Assembly: GCA_902464195.1 (NCBI GenBank)
Contig: CABQJB010000110.1
Coordinates: 1-6,883, forward strand
Length of the DNA stretch: 6,883 nt
Direction: 5' to 3'
From: an uncultured Megasphaera sp.
GTDB taxonomy: Bacteria > Bacillota > Negativicutes > Veillonellales > Megasphaeraceae
The position numbers and the translations under genes are program-made. Each line of letters begins with the position of its first letter. Position 1 is the first letter of the stretch. Positions 1 to 6,883 of this stretch are shown here, in pieces. The notes beneath the pieces were generated by a model. That model was given only the letters and a program-made list of their open reading frames with translations, made no database searches and was not told where the DNA came from.

Positions 1-5
1 ACTTT

Positions 6-39
6 ATAGCGTATATTATATGCGTATACGATACGCTAT
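6..39. repeat. 9-bp inverted repeat upstream of glgC (possible operator)
   Basis: A perfect 9-bp inverted repeat has arms at 6-14 (ATAGCGTAT) and 31-39 (ATACGCTAT), separated by 16 bases. The spacer carries a second copy of GCGTAT at 22-27 and the 8-bp palindrome CGTATACG at 23-30. The spacer and left arm are AT-rich and include TATATT (12-17), which could be a -10 box whose -35 would lie outside the window. There is no T-tract after the right arm, so a rho-independent terminator is unlikely. A dimeric regulator binding site is an inference; I do not recognise the regulator. Confidence 0.4.
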
Positions 40-61
40 TGAATCCAAGACCCGCCGTCTG

Positions 62-90
62 ATGACACGATGTCCATTATCATACATACT
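62..90 (+). promoter_or_regulatory. Candidate sigma70-type promoter for the glg operon
   Basis: A -35-like ATGACA (62-67, five of six matches to TTGACA) is followed after exactly 17 bases by a -10-like CATACT (85-90, four of six matches to TATAAT). Transcription would start near 97, giving a leader of about 44 bases before glgC. The spacing is ideal but the -10 is weak, and the AT-rich segment at 12-19 is a rival promoter position whose -35 would be off the window. No start site can be proven from sequence alone. Confidence 0.35.
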
Positions 91-126
91 GAAACCATAA
101 GCGAAGCGGCCGGGTCCCAGTCAAGT

Positions 127-135
127 GAGGAGGAG
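127..135 (+). promoter_or_regulatory. Strong Shine-Dalgarno sequence of glgC
   Basis: GAGGAGGAG lies five bases before the ATG at 141 and fixes the glgC start. A short complementarity, GAAGC at 103-107 with GCTTC at 135-139, touches its downstream edge, but five pairs with a 27-base loop is too weak to claim as a regulatory structure. Confidence 0.85.
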
Positions 136-140
136 CTTCT

Positions 141-1301
141 ATGAAAAAATCTAATTGCCTGGCCATGATTTTGGCTGGCGGGAAAGGGAGCCGCTTAGGC
201 GTCCTGACCAAAGACCAGGCTAAACCGGGCCTTTTGTTCGGCGGCAAATACCGCATCATCGACTTCCCACTCAGTAACTGCCGCAATTCCGGCATCGATA
301 CGGTCGGCATCCTGACCCAGTACCAGCCGCTGGAACTGAACTGGTACATCGGCAACGGCAGTTCGTGGAACCTCGACTCGACCAAGGGCGGCACGTATGT
401 CCTGCCGCCGTATCAGAGCGACGGCGGTTCCAACTGGTACCGCGGCACAGCTGACGCCATCTATCAGAACCTGAACTTCGTGGAAATGGTCGGCGACGAT
501 TACGTCCTCATCCTGTCGGGCGACCACATCTATTCCATGGACTACGACAAGATGCTCAATTTCCACAAGAAACACCACGCCAAGGTCACCATCGGCACGA
601 TCCGCGTCCCCTGGGACGAAGCCAGCCGCTTCGGCATCATGGTCGCCAATGAAAACATGCGCATCACCAAGTTCCAGGAAAAACCGGCCAAGCCCGAAAG
701 CAACCTGGCTTCCATGGGCATTTATATCTTCAACCGCGACATCCTGGAATCGTACCTCAAGGCCGATGCCAAGGATGAAAAGTCGGAACACGACTTCGGC
801 AAGAACGTCATCCTGGCCATGCTGACCGACCAGGTCCCGCTGTACGCCTATCCCTTTGAAGGCTACTGGAAGGACGTCGGCACCATCGACAGCCTGTGGC
901 AGGCCAACATGGACCTCATCGCCGACGAACCGCCTATCGACCTGCGCGACAGCCATTGGCGCATCTATTCGGGCAACCAGAGTTTCCCGCCGCACCTCAT
1001 CGGGCCCAACGGCTCGGCCAAGAGTTCCCTCATCGCTGAAGGCTCGGAAATCTTCGGGAACGTCAGCAATTCGGTCATCTTCTACGGCGTCACCATCAAA
1101 GAAGGGGCGAAAGTCACCAATTCCGCCATCATGCCCGGTTCTGTCGTCGAAGAAAATGCCGTCGTCGACAAGGCTATCCTGGGCGAACGCTGCCACATCT
1201 ATCCCGGCGCCGTCCTCCACAATGAAGACGGGTCTGTCGCCGTCCTGGGCCGCAAAGGGGAATTGAAACCAGAAGAAGTTACAGCGAAAGGGGAACACTA
1301 G
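141..1301 (+). CDS. glgC: Glucose-1-phosphate adenylyltransferase, catalytic subunit GlgC
   Basis: This enzyme makes ADP-glucose and pyrophosphate from ATP and glucose-1-phosphate, the committed step of bacterial glycogen synthesis, in the cytoplasm. The 386-residue protein has the usual length for the Firmicutes form. The N-terminal nucleotidyltransferase domain (about 5-260) shows the AGGKGSRL loop (12-19), GGKYRIIDF (34-42), WYRGTADAI (99-107), SGDHIY (126-131) with D128 matching the E. coli catalytic D142, FQEKP (178-182) with K181 matching the glucose-1-phosphate-binding K195, SMGIYIF (191-197) and YWKDVGT (242-248). A left-handed beta-helix of hexapeptide repeats follows (about 295-358). 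The start is set by a strong ribosome-binding site. One mild oddity is G30, in the position after AKP where Ala or Val is usual. glgD follows after 2 bases, consistent with a GlgC-GlgD hetero-oligomer. In related Firmicutes GlgC activity depends on, or is enhanced by, GlgD; that this holds here is inferred. Confidence 0.97.
   Translation: MKKSNCLAMILAGGKGSRLGVLTKDQAKPGLLFGGKYRIIDFPLSNCRNSGIDTVGILTQYQPLELNWYIGNGSSWNLDSTKGGTYVLPPYQSDGGSNWYRGTADAIYQNLNFVEMVGDDYVLILSGDHIYSMDYDKMLNFHKKHHAKVTIGTIRVPWDEASRFGIMVANENMRITKFQEKPAKPESNLASMGIYIFNRDILESYLKADAKDEKSEHDFGKNVILAMLTDQVPLYAYPFEGYWKDVGTIDSLWQANMDLIADEPPIDLRDSHWRIYSGNQSFPPHLIGPNGSAKSSLIAEGSEIFGNVSNSVIFYGVTIKEGAKVTNSAIMPGSVVEENAVVDKAILGERCHIYPGAVLHNEDGSVAVLGRKGELKPEEVTAKGEH
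1287..1293 (+). promoter_or_regulatory. Ribosome-binding site of glgD inside the end of glgC
   Basis: AAAGGGG ends 10 bases before the glgD ATG and lies wholly within the last codons of glgC. Ribosomes finishing glgC at 1301 therefore stop on top of the glgD initiation region, which favours translational coupling of the two subunits. Confidence 0.65.
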
Positions 1302-1303
1302 TT

Positions 1304-2425
1304 ATGAACAGTAATATGATCGGCCTCATCAATATGCGCGAAGACCATCCCTTGCAGGAAATCAACGACACGCGCCCGTTGTCGACGCTGCCCATTGGCG
1401 GCAAGTACCGCCTCATCGACTTCACACTGTCCAATATGGTCAACGCCGGTATCGAAAACGTCGGCCTCCTGCTCTCGAGCCAGTCCCGGTCGGTCCTGGA
1501 CCACATCCGGTCCGGCAAGGAATGGGGCCTGGCCCACAAGGGCGACGGCTTGTTCTACCTGCCGGAAGAACGGGCAGACATCGAACATCCCGTAGAAGGG
1601 GACATCGCCGCGTACTATAAGAACCTCATCTTCATCAAGCGGGCCAACAAGCGCTATGCCCTGCTGTCGGGCTGCGACATGGTCCAGAACATCGACTATG
1701 ACAAGGTCCTCCACTTCCATCGCCATCACAACGCCGACGTCACCCTCATCTATCAGCAGCAGAAATACGACTTCGACCGCGAAGGCTATGTCCTGACCAT
1801 CGACGATGTCTGCCAGGACCGGGTCACGGCCATCGAATCGAAGCCGGAAGTCAAAGCCGGTGACAATTTATACCAGCGGGGAATCCTTATTGACTGCGAT
1901 GTATTCCAGCATTGCATACGCCGGGCCTATGCCCAGGGATACACCCATTTTATTACCGATGTGCTCCAGCGCAATGTAGACCGGCTGCGGATTTTCGGCT
2001 ATAATTATCAGGGGTATGCAAAACGGATTGATTCCGTCAATTCCTACTTCCAGGTCAATATGGACCTGCGCGACAGCCGCATCTGGCATGAACTGCTCCT
2101 CAAGGATATGGATCACCGCATCTATACCAAGATCAAGGATGAAGCGCCGGCCAAGTACATGGAAGAATCGCATGTCTCCAATTCTCTCGTAGCTAATGGC
2201 TGCATCATCGAAGGCCGCGTAGAGAATTCAATTCTTTTCCGCCGCGTCAAGGTCGGAAAGAATGCTGTCATTCGCAACAGCATCATCATGCAGCACTCGG
2301 TCGTCGGCGATGACGCCCAGCTCGATTACGTCGTATGCGACAAGAATACGGTCATCCAGCCGGAAGCCGTGTTGAGCGGCAGCCACGACAACCCGTTGTG
2401 CATTGGTAAACGTTCAGTCCGCTGA
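1304..2425 (+). CDS. glgD: GlgD, non-catalytic/regulatory ADP-glucose pyrophosphorylase subunit
   Basis: GlgD is a paralogue of GlgC that in Firmicutes partners with it to form the ADP-glucose pyrophosphorylase hetero-oligomer. The 373-residue protein keeps the fold: IGGKYRLIDFTLSN (31-44), DIAAYYKN (100-107), ESKP (178-181), a VNMDL motif at the end of the catalytic domain and a hexapeptide-repeat beta-helix (about 289-360). The active site has decayed. The glycine-rich ATP loop of GlgC is replaced by a segment around MIGLINMRED (5-14), SGDHIY has become SGCDMVQ (122-128) with one extra residue, and YWKDVGT has become YAKRIDS. These losses are the family hallmark and argue for a regulatory or assembly role rather than independent catalysis. 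The ATG is the first in frame after the glgC stop and has an upstream AAAGGGG. Codon use turns noticeably less C-ending from about 1862 onward. The family assignment is firm; the exact regulatory role is inferred. Confidence 0.95.
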   Translation: MNSNMIGLINMREDHPLQEINDTRPLSTLPIGGKYRLIDFTLSNMVNAGIENVGLLLSSQSRSVLDHIRSGKEWGLAHKGDGLFYLPEERADIEHPVEGDIAAYYKNLIFIKRANKRYALLSGCDMVQNIDYDKVLHFHRHHNADVTLIYQQQKYDFDREGYVLTIDDVCQDRVTAIESKPEVKAGDNLYQRGILIDCDVFQHCIRRAYAQGYTHFITDVLQRNVDRLRIFGYNYQGYAKRIDSVNSYFQVNMDLRDSRIWHELLLKDMDHRIYTKIKDEAPAKYMEESHVSNSLVANGCIIEGRVENSILFRRVKVGKNAVIRNSIIMQHSVVGDDAQLDYVVCDKNTVIQPEAVLSGSHDNPLCIGKRSVR

Positions 2426-2436
2426 ACGCGACTATG

Positions 2437-2442
2437 AAGGGG
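2437..2442 (+). promoter_or_regulatory. Ribosome-binding site that fixes the glgP start
   Basis: AAGGGG lies 11 bases before the ATG at 2454. It supports that start over an in-frame TTG at 2403, which lies inside glgD and would add 17 residues with no family character. The spacing is slightly long, so initiation may be weaker than for glgC or glgB. Confidence 0.6.
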
Positions 2443-2453
2443 TTAGAGACAAT

Positions 2454-4883
2454 ATGAAAAAATGGCAGGATAAGGAAGAATTCAAAAAGTTATTTACCGA
2501 GAAAGCTCACATCTTGTGGGAAAAAGATCTGCGGGACATGACCTTGAATGAAGTCTATCAGACCATCGCCTATATGATCCGCGATCTGGTAAGTGAAGAT
2601 TGGATCCGTACGAATGAAATCTATGCCGAACAGAAGGTTAAGCAAGTCTATTATTTCTCCATTGAATTCCTCATCGGCCGCCTCCTGGAATCGAATCTCC
2701 TGGGCATCGACATGGACGACATCTGTCGTCAGGGCCTGGAAGACCTGGGCTGGGACCTGGACAAGGTCATCCCGGCCGAACGCGATCCGGGCCTGGGGAA
2801 TGGGGGACTGGGCCGGCTGGCTGCCTGCTTCATCGACTCTCTGGCAGCCCTGCAGCTGCCGGGCCATGGCAACAGCATCCGCTATCAGTATGGCTTGTTC
2901 AACCAGCGCATTGTCGACAACCAGCAGGTCGAATTGCCCGACAACTGGCTGGTCAACGGCTATCCCTGGGAAGTCAAGAAAGTCGACAAGGCCGTCTATG
3001 TCCGCTTTGGCGGCAACGCCTACATGCGTCCTGACGAAGACGGCAACCTGGAATGTGTCCACGAAAAGTATTCGTCTGTCCGCGCCGTACCGTATGATGT
3101 GCCCATCATCGGCTATCACAACAACACGGTCAACACGCTGCGCCTGTGGCGGGCGGAATATTCGCGGGAACAGCTCTACCAGGAACTGTCCATCGGCGAC
3201 CGGCGCCGGGCCTTCCGTTACAAGGACAGTGTCCAGCAGATTTCCCGTTTCCTTTATCCTGACGACAGCAATGAAGACGGCCGCCGCCTGCGCCTGATGC
3301 AGGAATACTTCTTCGTATCGGCCGGCCTCCAGAGCATCGTCCGCCATTATAAGAAGAAATATCACGAAAGCATCTATAAATTCGACCGCTATGTAGCCAT
3401 CCACATCAACGACACCCATCCGGCCCTGGTCATTCCGGAACTGATGCGCATCCTCATGGATGAAGAAGGCGTATCGTGGGATGCGGCCTGGAACATCACC
3501 GTCCGCACCGTAGCCTATACGAACCACACCATCCTTCCGGAAGCCATGGAAAAATGGTCCATTCCCATGTTCAAGGAACTGCTGCCGCACATTTACCTCA
3601 TCGTCGAAGAAATCAACAACCGCTGGCTCAAAGAAGTCCGCAGCCTCTATCCGGGCGATGAATCGCGGGCCCGCGACGTCGCCGTCCTCTGGGATGGCCA
3701 GGTCCACATGGCCCATCTGGCCGTCCTCGGCAGCCACAGCGTCAACGGCGTCGCCGAAATCCATTCGCAGATTTTGAAGGATTCGACGCTGCACCAGTTC
3801 TACGCGTGCTTCCCGCACCGCTTCTCGAACAAGACCAACGGCATTTCCCATCGCCGCTGGCTCATCGAAGCCAACCCGCAGCTGGCGTCGCTCATCGACG
3901 ATACCATCGGTGACAGCTGGCGCCGGACGCCGTCGAAGCTCCAGGACCTCATGCCCTTTGCCGACGACCCGTCTTTCCAGGAACAGCTGACGCGGGTCAA
4001 AAAGGAACACAAGGAAATCCTGGCCCGTTACATCCGCGACCGCTACGATACGGACGTGCGGACGGACTCGATCTTCGATATCCAGATCAAGCGCATCCAC
4101 CTGTACAAGCGCCAGACCCTGAACATCCTGCACATCCTGCACTTGTACTACCTCTTGAAGGACAACCCGAAACTCAAAATCACGCCGCGGACCTTCCTCT
4201 TTGGCGGCAAGGCCGCTGCCGGCTACGGCGAAGCCAAGGAAACGATACGCCTCATCAATGTCGTCGCCCATATGGTCAATTCCGACCGTAAGGTCAACAA
4301 GCAGATGAAGGTCCTGTTCCTGGAAAACTATAATGTTTCCTTAGGCCAGCTCCTCTTCCCGGCAGCCGACGTGAGCGAACAGATCTCGACAGCCGGCAAG
4401 GAAGCATCGGGCACGGGCAACATGAAGTTCATGATGAACGGTGCCATCACCCTGGGGACCATGGACGGGGCCAACGTCGAAATCCACCGCAAGGTCGGCG
4501 ACGAAAACTGCGTCATCTTCGGCCTGCGGGCTGACGAAGTCATGAACTACTACATCCACGGCGGCTACTCGTCGTGGCAGATGTACAGCGACGACGCCGA
4601 TATCCGCCGCCTCATGGATGCCCTCGTCGACGGCTCTATCGGCGGGGACCACTTCGGCATGCTCTACTCGGCCTTCCTCGACCGGAACGACGAATACTTC
4701 GTCCTCAAGGACTTCCAGTCCTACTGCCAGGCCCAGCAGGAAATCGCCAAGCGCTACGGCGACCATACGAAATGGTGTCATTCGAGCGTCGTCAATATCG
4801 CCCAGTCCGGCTACTTCTCCAGCGACCGGACGATCCAGCAGTACGCCGATGACATTTGGCGCATCAAGCCGGTCAAACACTAA
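2454..4883 (+). CDS. glgP: Glycogen phosphorylase
   Basis: This GT35 enzyme uses inorganic phosphate and a pyridoxal phosphate cofactor to release glucose-1-phosphate from the non-reducing ends of glycogen. The 809-residue protein is close to the family length (E. coli GlgP has 815). Visible motifs are GLGNGGLGRLAAC (113-125), RYQYGLFNQ (about 141-150), HINDTHP (317-323), YTNHTILPEA with H358 matching the rabbit muscle substrate-site H377, QIKRIHLYKRQ with R547 and K552 matching the phosphate-site R569 and K574, and EASGTGNMKF (650-659), where K658 matches the PLP-lysine K680. The N-terminus is short and has no counterpart of the regulatory Ser14 segment of animal phosphorylases, as expected for bacteria. 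It sits 28 bases after glgD and 22 before glgB, so a breakdown enzyme is embedded among synthesis genes. Codons in the first 200 bases are more AT-rich than in the rest. A maltodextrin-preferring phosphorylase (MalP) is a possible alternative, but the glg context favours glycogen. Confidence 0.97.
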   Translation: MKKWQDKEEFKKLFTEKAHILWEKDLRDMTLNEVYQTIAYMIRDLVSEDWIRTNEIYAEQKVKQVYYFSIEFLIGRLLESNLLGIDMDDICRQGLEDLGWDLDKVIPAERDPGLGNGGLGRLAACFIDSLAALQLPGHGNSIRYQYGLFNQRIVDNQQVELPDNWLVNGYPWEVKKVDKAVYVRFGGNAYMRPDEDGNLECVHEKYSSVRAVPYDVPIIGYHNNTVNTLRLWRAEYSREQLYQELSIGDRRRAFRYKDSVQQISRFLYPDDSNEDGRRLRLMQEYFFVSAGLQSIVRHYKKKYHESIYKFDRYVAIHINDTHPALVIPELMRILMDEEGVSWDAAWNITVRTVAYTNHTILPEAMEKWSIPMFKELLPHIYLIVEEINNRWLKEVRSLYPGDESRARDVAVLWDGQVHMAHLAVLGSHSVNGVAEIHSQILKDSTLHQFYACFPHRFSNKTNGISHRRWLIEANPQLASLIDDTIGDSWRRTPSKLQDLMPFADDPSFQEQLTRVKKEHKEILARYIRDRYDTDVRTDSIFDIQIKRIHLYKRQTLNILHILHLYYLLKDNPKLKITPRTFLFGGKAAAGYGEAKETIRLINVVAHMVNSDRKVNKQMKVLFLENYNVSLGQLLFPAADVSEQISTAGKEASGTGNMKFMMNGAITLGTMDGANVEIHRKVGDENCVIFGLRADEVMNYYIHGGYSSWQMYSDDADIRRLMDALVDGSIGGDHFGMLYSAFLDRNDEYFVLKDFQSYCQAQQEIAKRYGDHTKWCHSSVVNIAQSGYFSSDRTIQQYADDIWRIKPVKH

Positions 4884-4892
4884 CTAAGAATC

Positions 4893-4898
4893 AGGAGG
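4893..4898 (+). promoter_or_regulatory. Strong Shine-Dalgarno sequence of glgB
   Basis: A perfect AGGAGG in the 22-base gap after glgP ends 7 bases before the ATG at 4906. It is the only canonical AGGAGG among the downstream genes, suggesting independent and efficient initiation on glgB. Confidence 0.85.
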
Positions 4899-4905
4899 AT
4901 AAGAT

Positions 4906-6883
4906 ATGAAACTCAGTGCAATCGACGAGTACAGTACCTTCTTGTATCATCAGGGTACGAACTACGCCAGTTATCGTCTGTTCGGGGCCCATTTCACGGT
5001 CCTGCGCCGCAAGCCTTGCGTGCGCTTTGCCGTCTGGGCGCCTCATGCCCAGCAGGTCAGCGTCGTCGGTGATTTCAATCACTGGGACGCCGATGCCAAT
5101 CCCATGGAGCGGAGCAGCTGCGGCAACGGCATTTGGGTTACACATATTGCCGGCCTCCAGGAAGGGGACATCTACAAGTACGCCATCACGACGGCGTCGG
5201 GCGAACGCATCTTAAAGAGCGATCCCTACGCCTTCTGGTCGGAAGTACGTCCCAATACGGCATCGAAACTGACGAAACTCCACTACACGTGGCGCGACAA
5301 GAAATGGATGGACAGCCGCAGTGCCTACGATTCGTACCGCAAGCCCATGCTGACCTATGAAGTCCATCTCGGTTCGTGGCGCCGCGGTGAAGATGGAGAA
5401 ATGCTGTCGTACCGCGATATCGCGCCTCAGCTGGTCGATTATGTCAAACAGATGAATTATACCCACATCGAGCTCATGCCGCTGTGCGAATATCCCTTCG
5501 ATGGCTCCTGGGGCTACCAGGGGACGGGGTATTTCTCGGCGACCAGCCGCTATGGCAAGCCGGAAGACTTCATGTACCTCGTCGACCTCTGCCACCGCAA
5601 CGGCATCGGCGTCATCCTCGACTGGGTACCGGGCCATTTTTGCCGCGACGCCCACGGCCTGCGCTACTTCGATGGCGAACCGTGCTATGAATCGGGCAAC
5701 CCCATGCTGGCAGAAAACAAGGAATGGGACACGATGAATTTTGACTACGGCCGGACGGAAGTCCAGTCCTTCCTCATCTCCAGTGCCCTCTTCTGGATCA
5801 GCCAGTTCCACATCGACGGCCTGCGCATCGACGCCGTCGCCAACATGCTCTACCTCGATTACGGCCATGCCGACGGCGACTGGCAGCCCAACAAGTACGG
5901 CGGCCGGGAAAACCTGGAAGCCATCGACTTCCTGCGCCACCTCAATACAGCCGTTTTCAAGGAATATCCTCAGGCCCTGATGATTGCCGAAGAATCGTCG
6001 GCCTGGCCCCTGGTGACCAAGCCCGTCGACGTCGGCGGCCTGGGATTCAATTACAAATGGAACATGGGATGGATGAACGATATGCTCCGCTACATGTCGC
6101 TGGACCCGCTGTTCCGCAAGGACAATCACAACCTGATTACATTTTCGTTATGCTATGCTTTTTCAGAAAACTTCATCCTGCCCTTGTCGCATGATGAAGT
6201 CGTCCACGGCAAACACTCCCTCCTGGACAAGATGCCTGGCGACTACTGGCAGAAATTCGCCGGTCTGCGCGCCTTTTACGGCTACTGGATGTCCCATCCG
6301 GGCAAGAAGCTGTTGTTCATGGGCAGCGAGTTCGGCCAGTTCATCGAATGGAAATACGATGACAGCCTGGACTGGCACCTCCTCAAGTATCCCATGCACA
6401 AGGCCATGCACGACTACGTGCGCAGCCTGAATACGTACTATGTGGACCATCCGGAATTCTGGGAAGAAGACTGCGACTGGTCGGGTTTCTCGTGGATCAG
6501 CTGCGACGACTGCGACAACAGCGTCATCGCCTTTTACCGGACCGGTAAGGACGAAACGGACATGACCGTCGTCGTCTGCAACTTCACGCCGGTCGTCCGC
6601 CATTCATACCGCTTCGGCGTCCCCCGCAAAGGGACGTATGTCGAAGTCTTCAACAGCGACGCCACGGCCTTCGGCGGCTCCAACGTCCTCAATGAAGGCG
6701 AATTCGAAGCCCAGGATGTGCCCATGCACGGCATGGACCAGTCCCTGGAACTGACCTTGCCGCCACTGGCGACGATTTACCTGCAGCTCACAGGGAGTGT
6801 TAAAAAAAAAGCAGTGACCAGACCGCGGCGCCGCCGGACGGTGAAAGCCGATAAGGCTGCCGACGGAACGGTCAAGAAAACGG
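4906..6883 (+). CDS. glgB: 1,4-alpha-glucan branching enzyme (3' end outside window)
   Basis: GlgB, a GH13 enzyme, cuts an alpha-1,4 glucan chain and rejoins it through an alpha-1,6 bond, creating branches. The reading frame is open for 659 codons to the window edge. It starts directly with a CBM48-type beta domain (about 35-110, with VVGDFNHWD near 53-61), so the extra N1 domain of the 728-residue E. coli enzyme is absent, as in many Firmicutes. The catalytic barrel has region I LDWVPGHF (238-245), region II DGLRIDAV with nucleophile D309, region III AEES with acid/base E362, and region IV SHDEVVHGK with D430. All three catalytic residues are offset by 96 from E. coli D405, E458 and D526. 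The C-terminal beta domain ends around TIYLQL (623-628), where the family normally stops. Here a Lys/Arg-rich tail continues (from 629), beginning at a run of nine A bases. The stop codon, and any fused domain, lies beyond the window. Confidence 0.96.
   Translation, partial: MKLSAIDEYSTFLYHQGTNYASYRLFGAHFTVLRRKPCVRFAVWAPHAQQVSVVGDFNHWDADANPMERSSCGNGIWVTHIAGLQEGDIYKYAITTASGERILKSDPYAFWSEVRPNTASKLTKLHYTWRDKKWMDSRSAYDSYRKPMLTYEVHLGSWRRGEDGEMLSYRDIAPQLVDYVKQMNYTHIELMPLCEYPFDGSWGYQGTGYFSATSRYGKPEDFMYLVDLCHRNGIGVILDWVPGHFCRDAHGLRYFDGEPCYESGNPMLAENKEWDTMNFDYGRTEVQSFLISSALFWISQFHIDGLRIDAVANMLYLDYGHADGDWQPNKYGGRENLEAIDFLRHLNTAVFKEYPQALMIAEESSAWPLVTKPVDVGGLGFNYKWNMGWMNDMLRYMSLDPLFRKDNHNLITFSLCYAFSENFILPLSHDEVVHGKHSLLDKMPGDYWQKFAGLRAFYGYWMSHPGKKLLFMGSEFGQFIEWKYDDSLDWHLLKYPMHKAMHDYVRSLNTYYVDHPEFWEEDCDWSGFSWISCDDCDNSVIAFYRTGKDETDMTVVVCNFTPVVRHSYRFGVPRKGTYVEVFNSDATAFGGSNVLNEGEFEAQDVPMHGMDQSLELTLPPLATIYLQLTGSVKKKAVTRPRRRRTVKADKAADGTVKKT
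6802..6810 (+). repeat. A9 homopolymer tract at the start of the GlgB tail
   Basis: Nine consecutive A bases encode three lysines (633-635) just after the conserved end of GlgB. Loss of one A would read KKKQ and stop at 6815-6817. Gain of one A would read 14 other residues after the lysines and stop at 6852-6854. The tract is therefore a potential slippage or phase-variation site, and also a potential sequencing indel. A GC-rich palindrome, GCGGCGCCGC, lies downstream at 6825-6834. A functional role is not shown. Confidence 0.5.

Noticed and set aside
112..118. GGGTCCC palindrome in the glgC leader
   Set aside because: A 3-bp stem with a one-base centre cannot form a hairpin, and no riboswitch-like fold is apparent in the short leader.
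195..1298. A 367-codon open frame on the minus strand opposite glgC
   Set aside because: It is a mirror of strongly biased codons in glgC; its translation is a Val/Asp/Phe/Ala-rich sequence with no recognisable motif, while glgC is complete and canonical.
1890..1920. TTGACT resembling a -35 box within glgD
   Set aside because: At the required 16-18 base spacing there is no acceptable -10 sequence, so an internal promoter is not supported.
2403..2453. Upstream TTG start for glgP overlapping the end of glgD
   Set aside because: The ATG at 2454 has its own AAGGGG and yields an N-terminus that fits the family; the 17 extra residues are just the glgD end read in another frame.
2490..4271. A 593-codon open frame on the minus strand opposite glgP
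   Set aside because: Same cause as opposite glgC: GC-rich, C-ending codons on the plus strand remove stops from the antisense frame. No ribosome-binding site or family motif supports it.
4884..4905. Possible terminator or promoter between glgP and glgB
   Set aside because: The gap is 22 bases and contains only the ribosome-binding site; there is no inverted repeat or T-tract.
5212..6129. A 305-codon open frame on the minus strand opposite glgB
   Set aside because: It lies wholly across the intact GH13 catalytic domain and has a low-complexity Val/Ala/Asp-rich product typical of shadow frames.

Overview
This window is a single-strand (+) glycogen metabolism cluster, glgC-glgD-glgP-glgB, with almost no intergenic DNA. 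The Firmicutes-type split of ADP-glucose pyrophosphorylase into GlgC plus the degenerate paralogue GlgD points to a member of the Bacillota. The base composition (GC-rich, C-ending codons such as ATC, GAC and TTC, but GAA preferred over GAG) suggests a Negativicutes organism such as Megasphaera or a relative. That placement is an inference from style, not a database result.

Layout: positions 1-140 are non-coding. They hold a 9-bp inverted repeat at the extreme left edge, a plausible sigma70-type promoter at 62-90, and a strong Shine-Dalgarno sequence before glgC. glgC (141-1301) and glgD (1304-2425) are separated by 2 bases. glgP (2454-4883) follows after 28 bases. glgB (4906 to beyond the right edge) follows after 22 bases and is cut off by the window end. 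I see no terminator and no convincing internal promoter, so one polycistronic transcript is the simplest reading.

How the genes fit together: GlgC, probably assisted by GlgD, makes ADP-glucose from glucose-1-phosphate and ATP. GlgB adds alpha-1,6 branches to the growing glucan. GlgP releases glucose-1-phosphate from glycogen chains. The cluster therefore encodes both synthesis and breakdown. Glycogen synthase (GlgA) is needed to complete the pathway and is not in this window; it may lie just outside it.

The enzymes look intact: every catalytic residue I looked for in GlgC, GlgP and GlgB is present, and GlgD shows the expected active-site decay. I do not see an undescribed system here. The least ordinary signals are the Lys/Arg-rich C-terminal extension of GlgB, which starts at a run of nine A residues, the inverted repeat at the left edge, and local patches of atypical codon use inside glgD and glgB.
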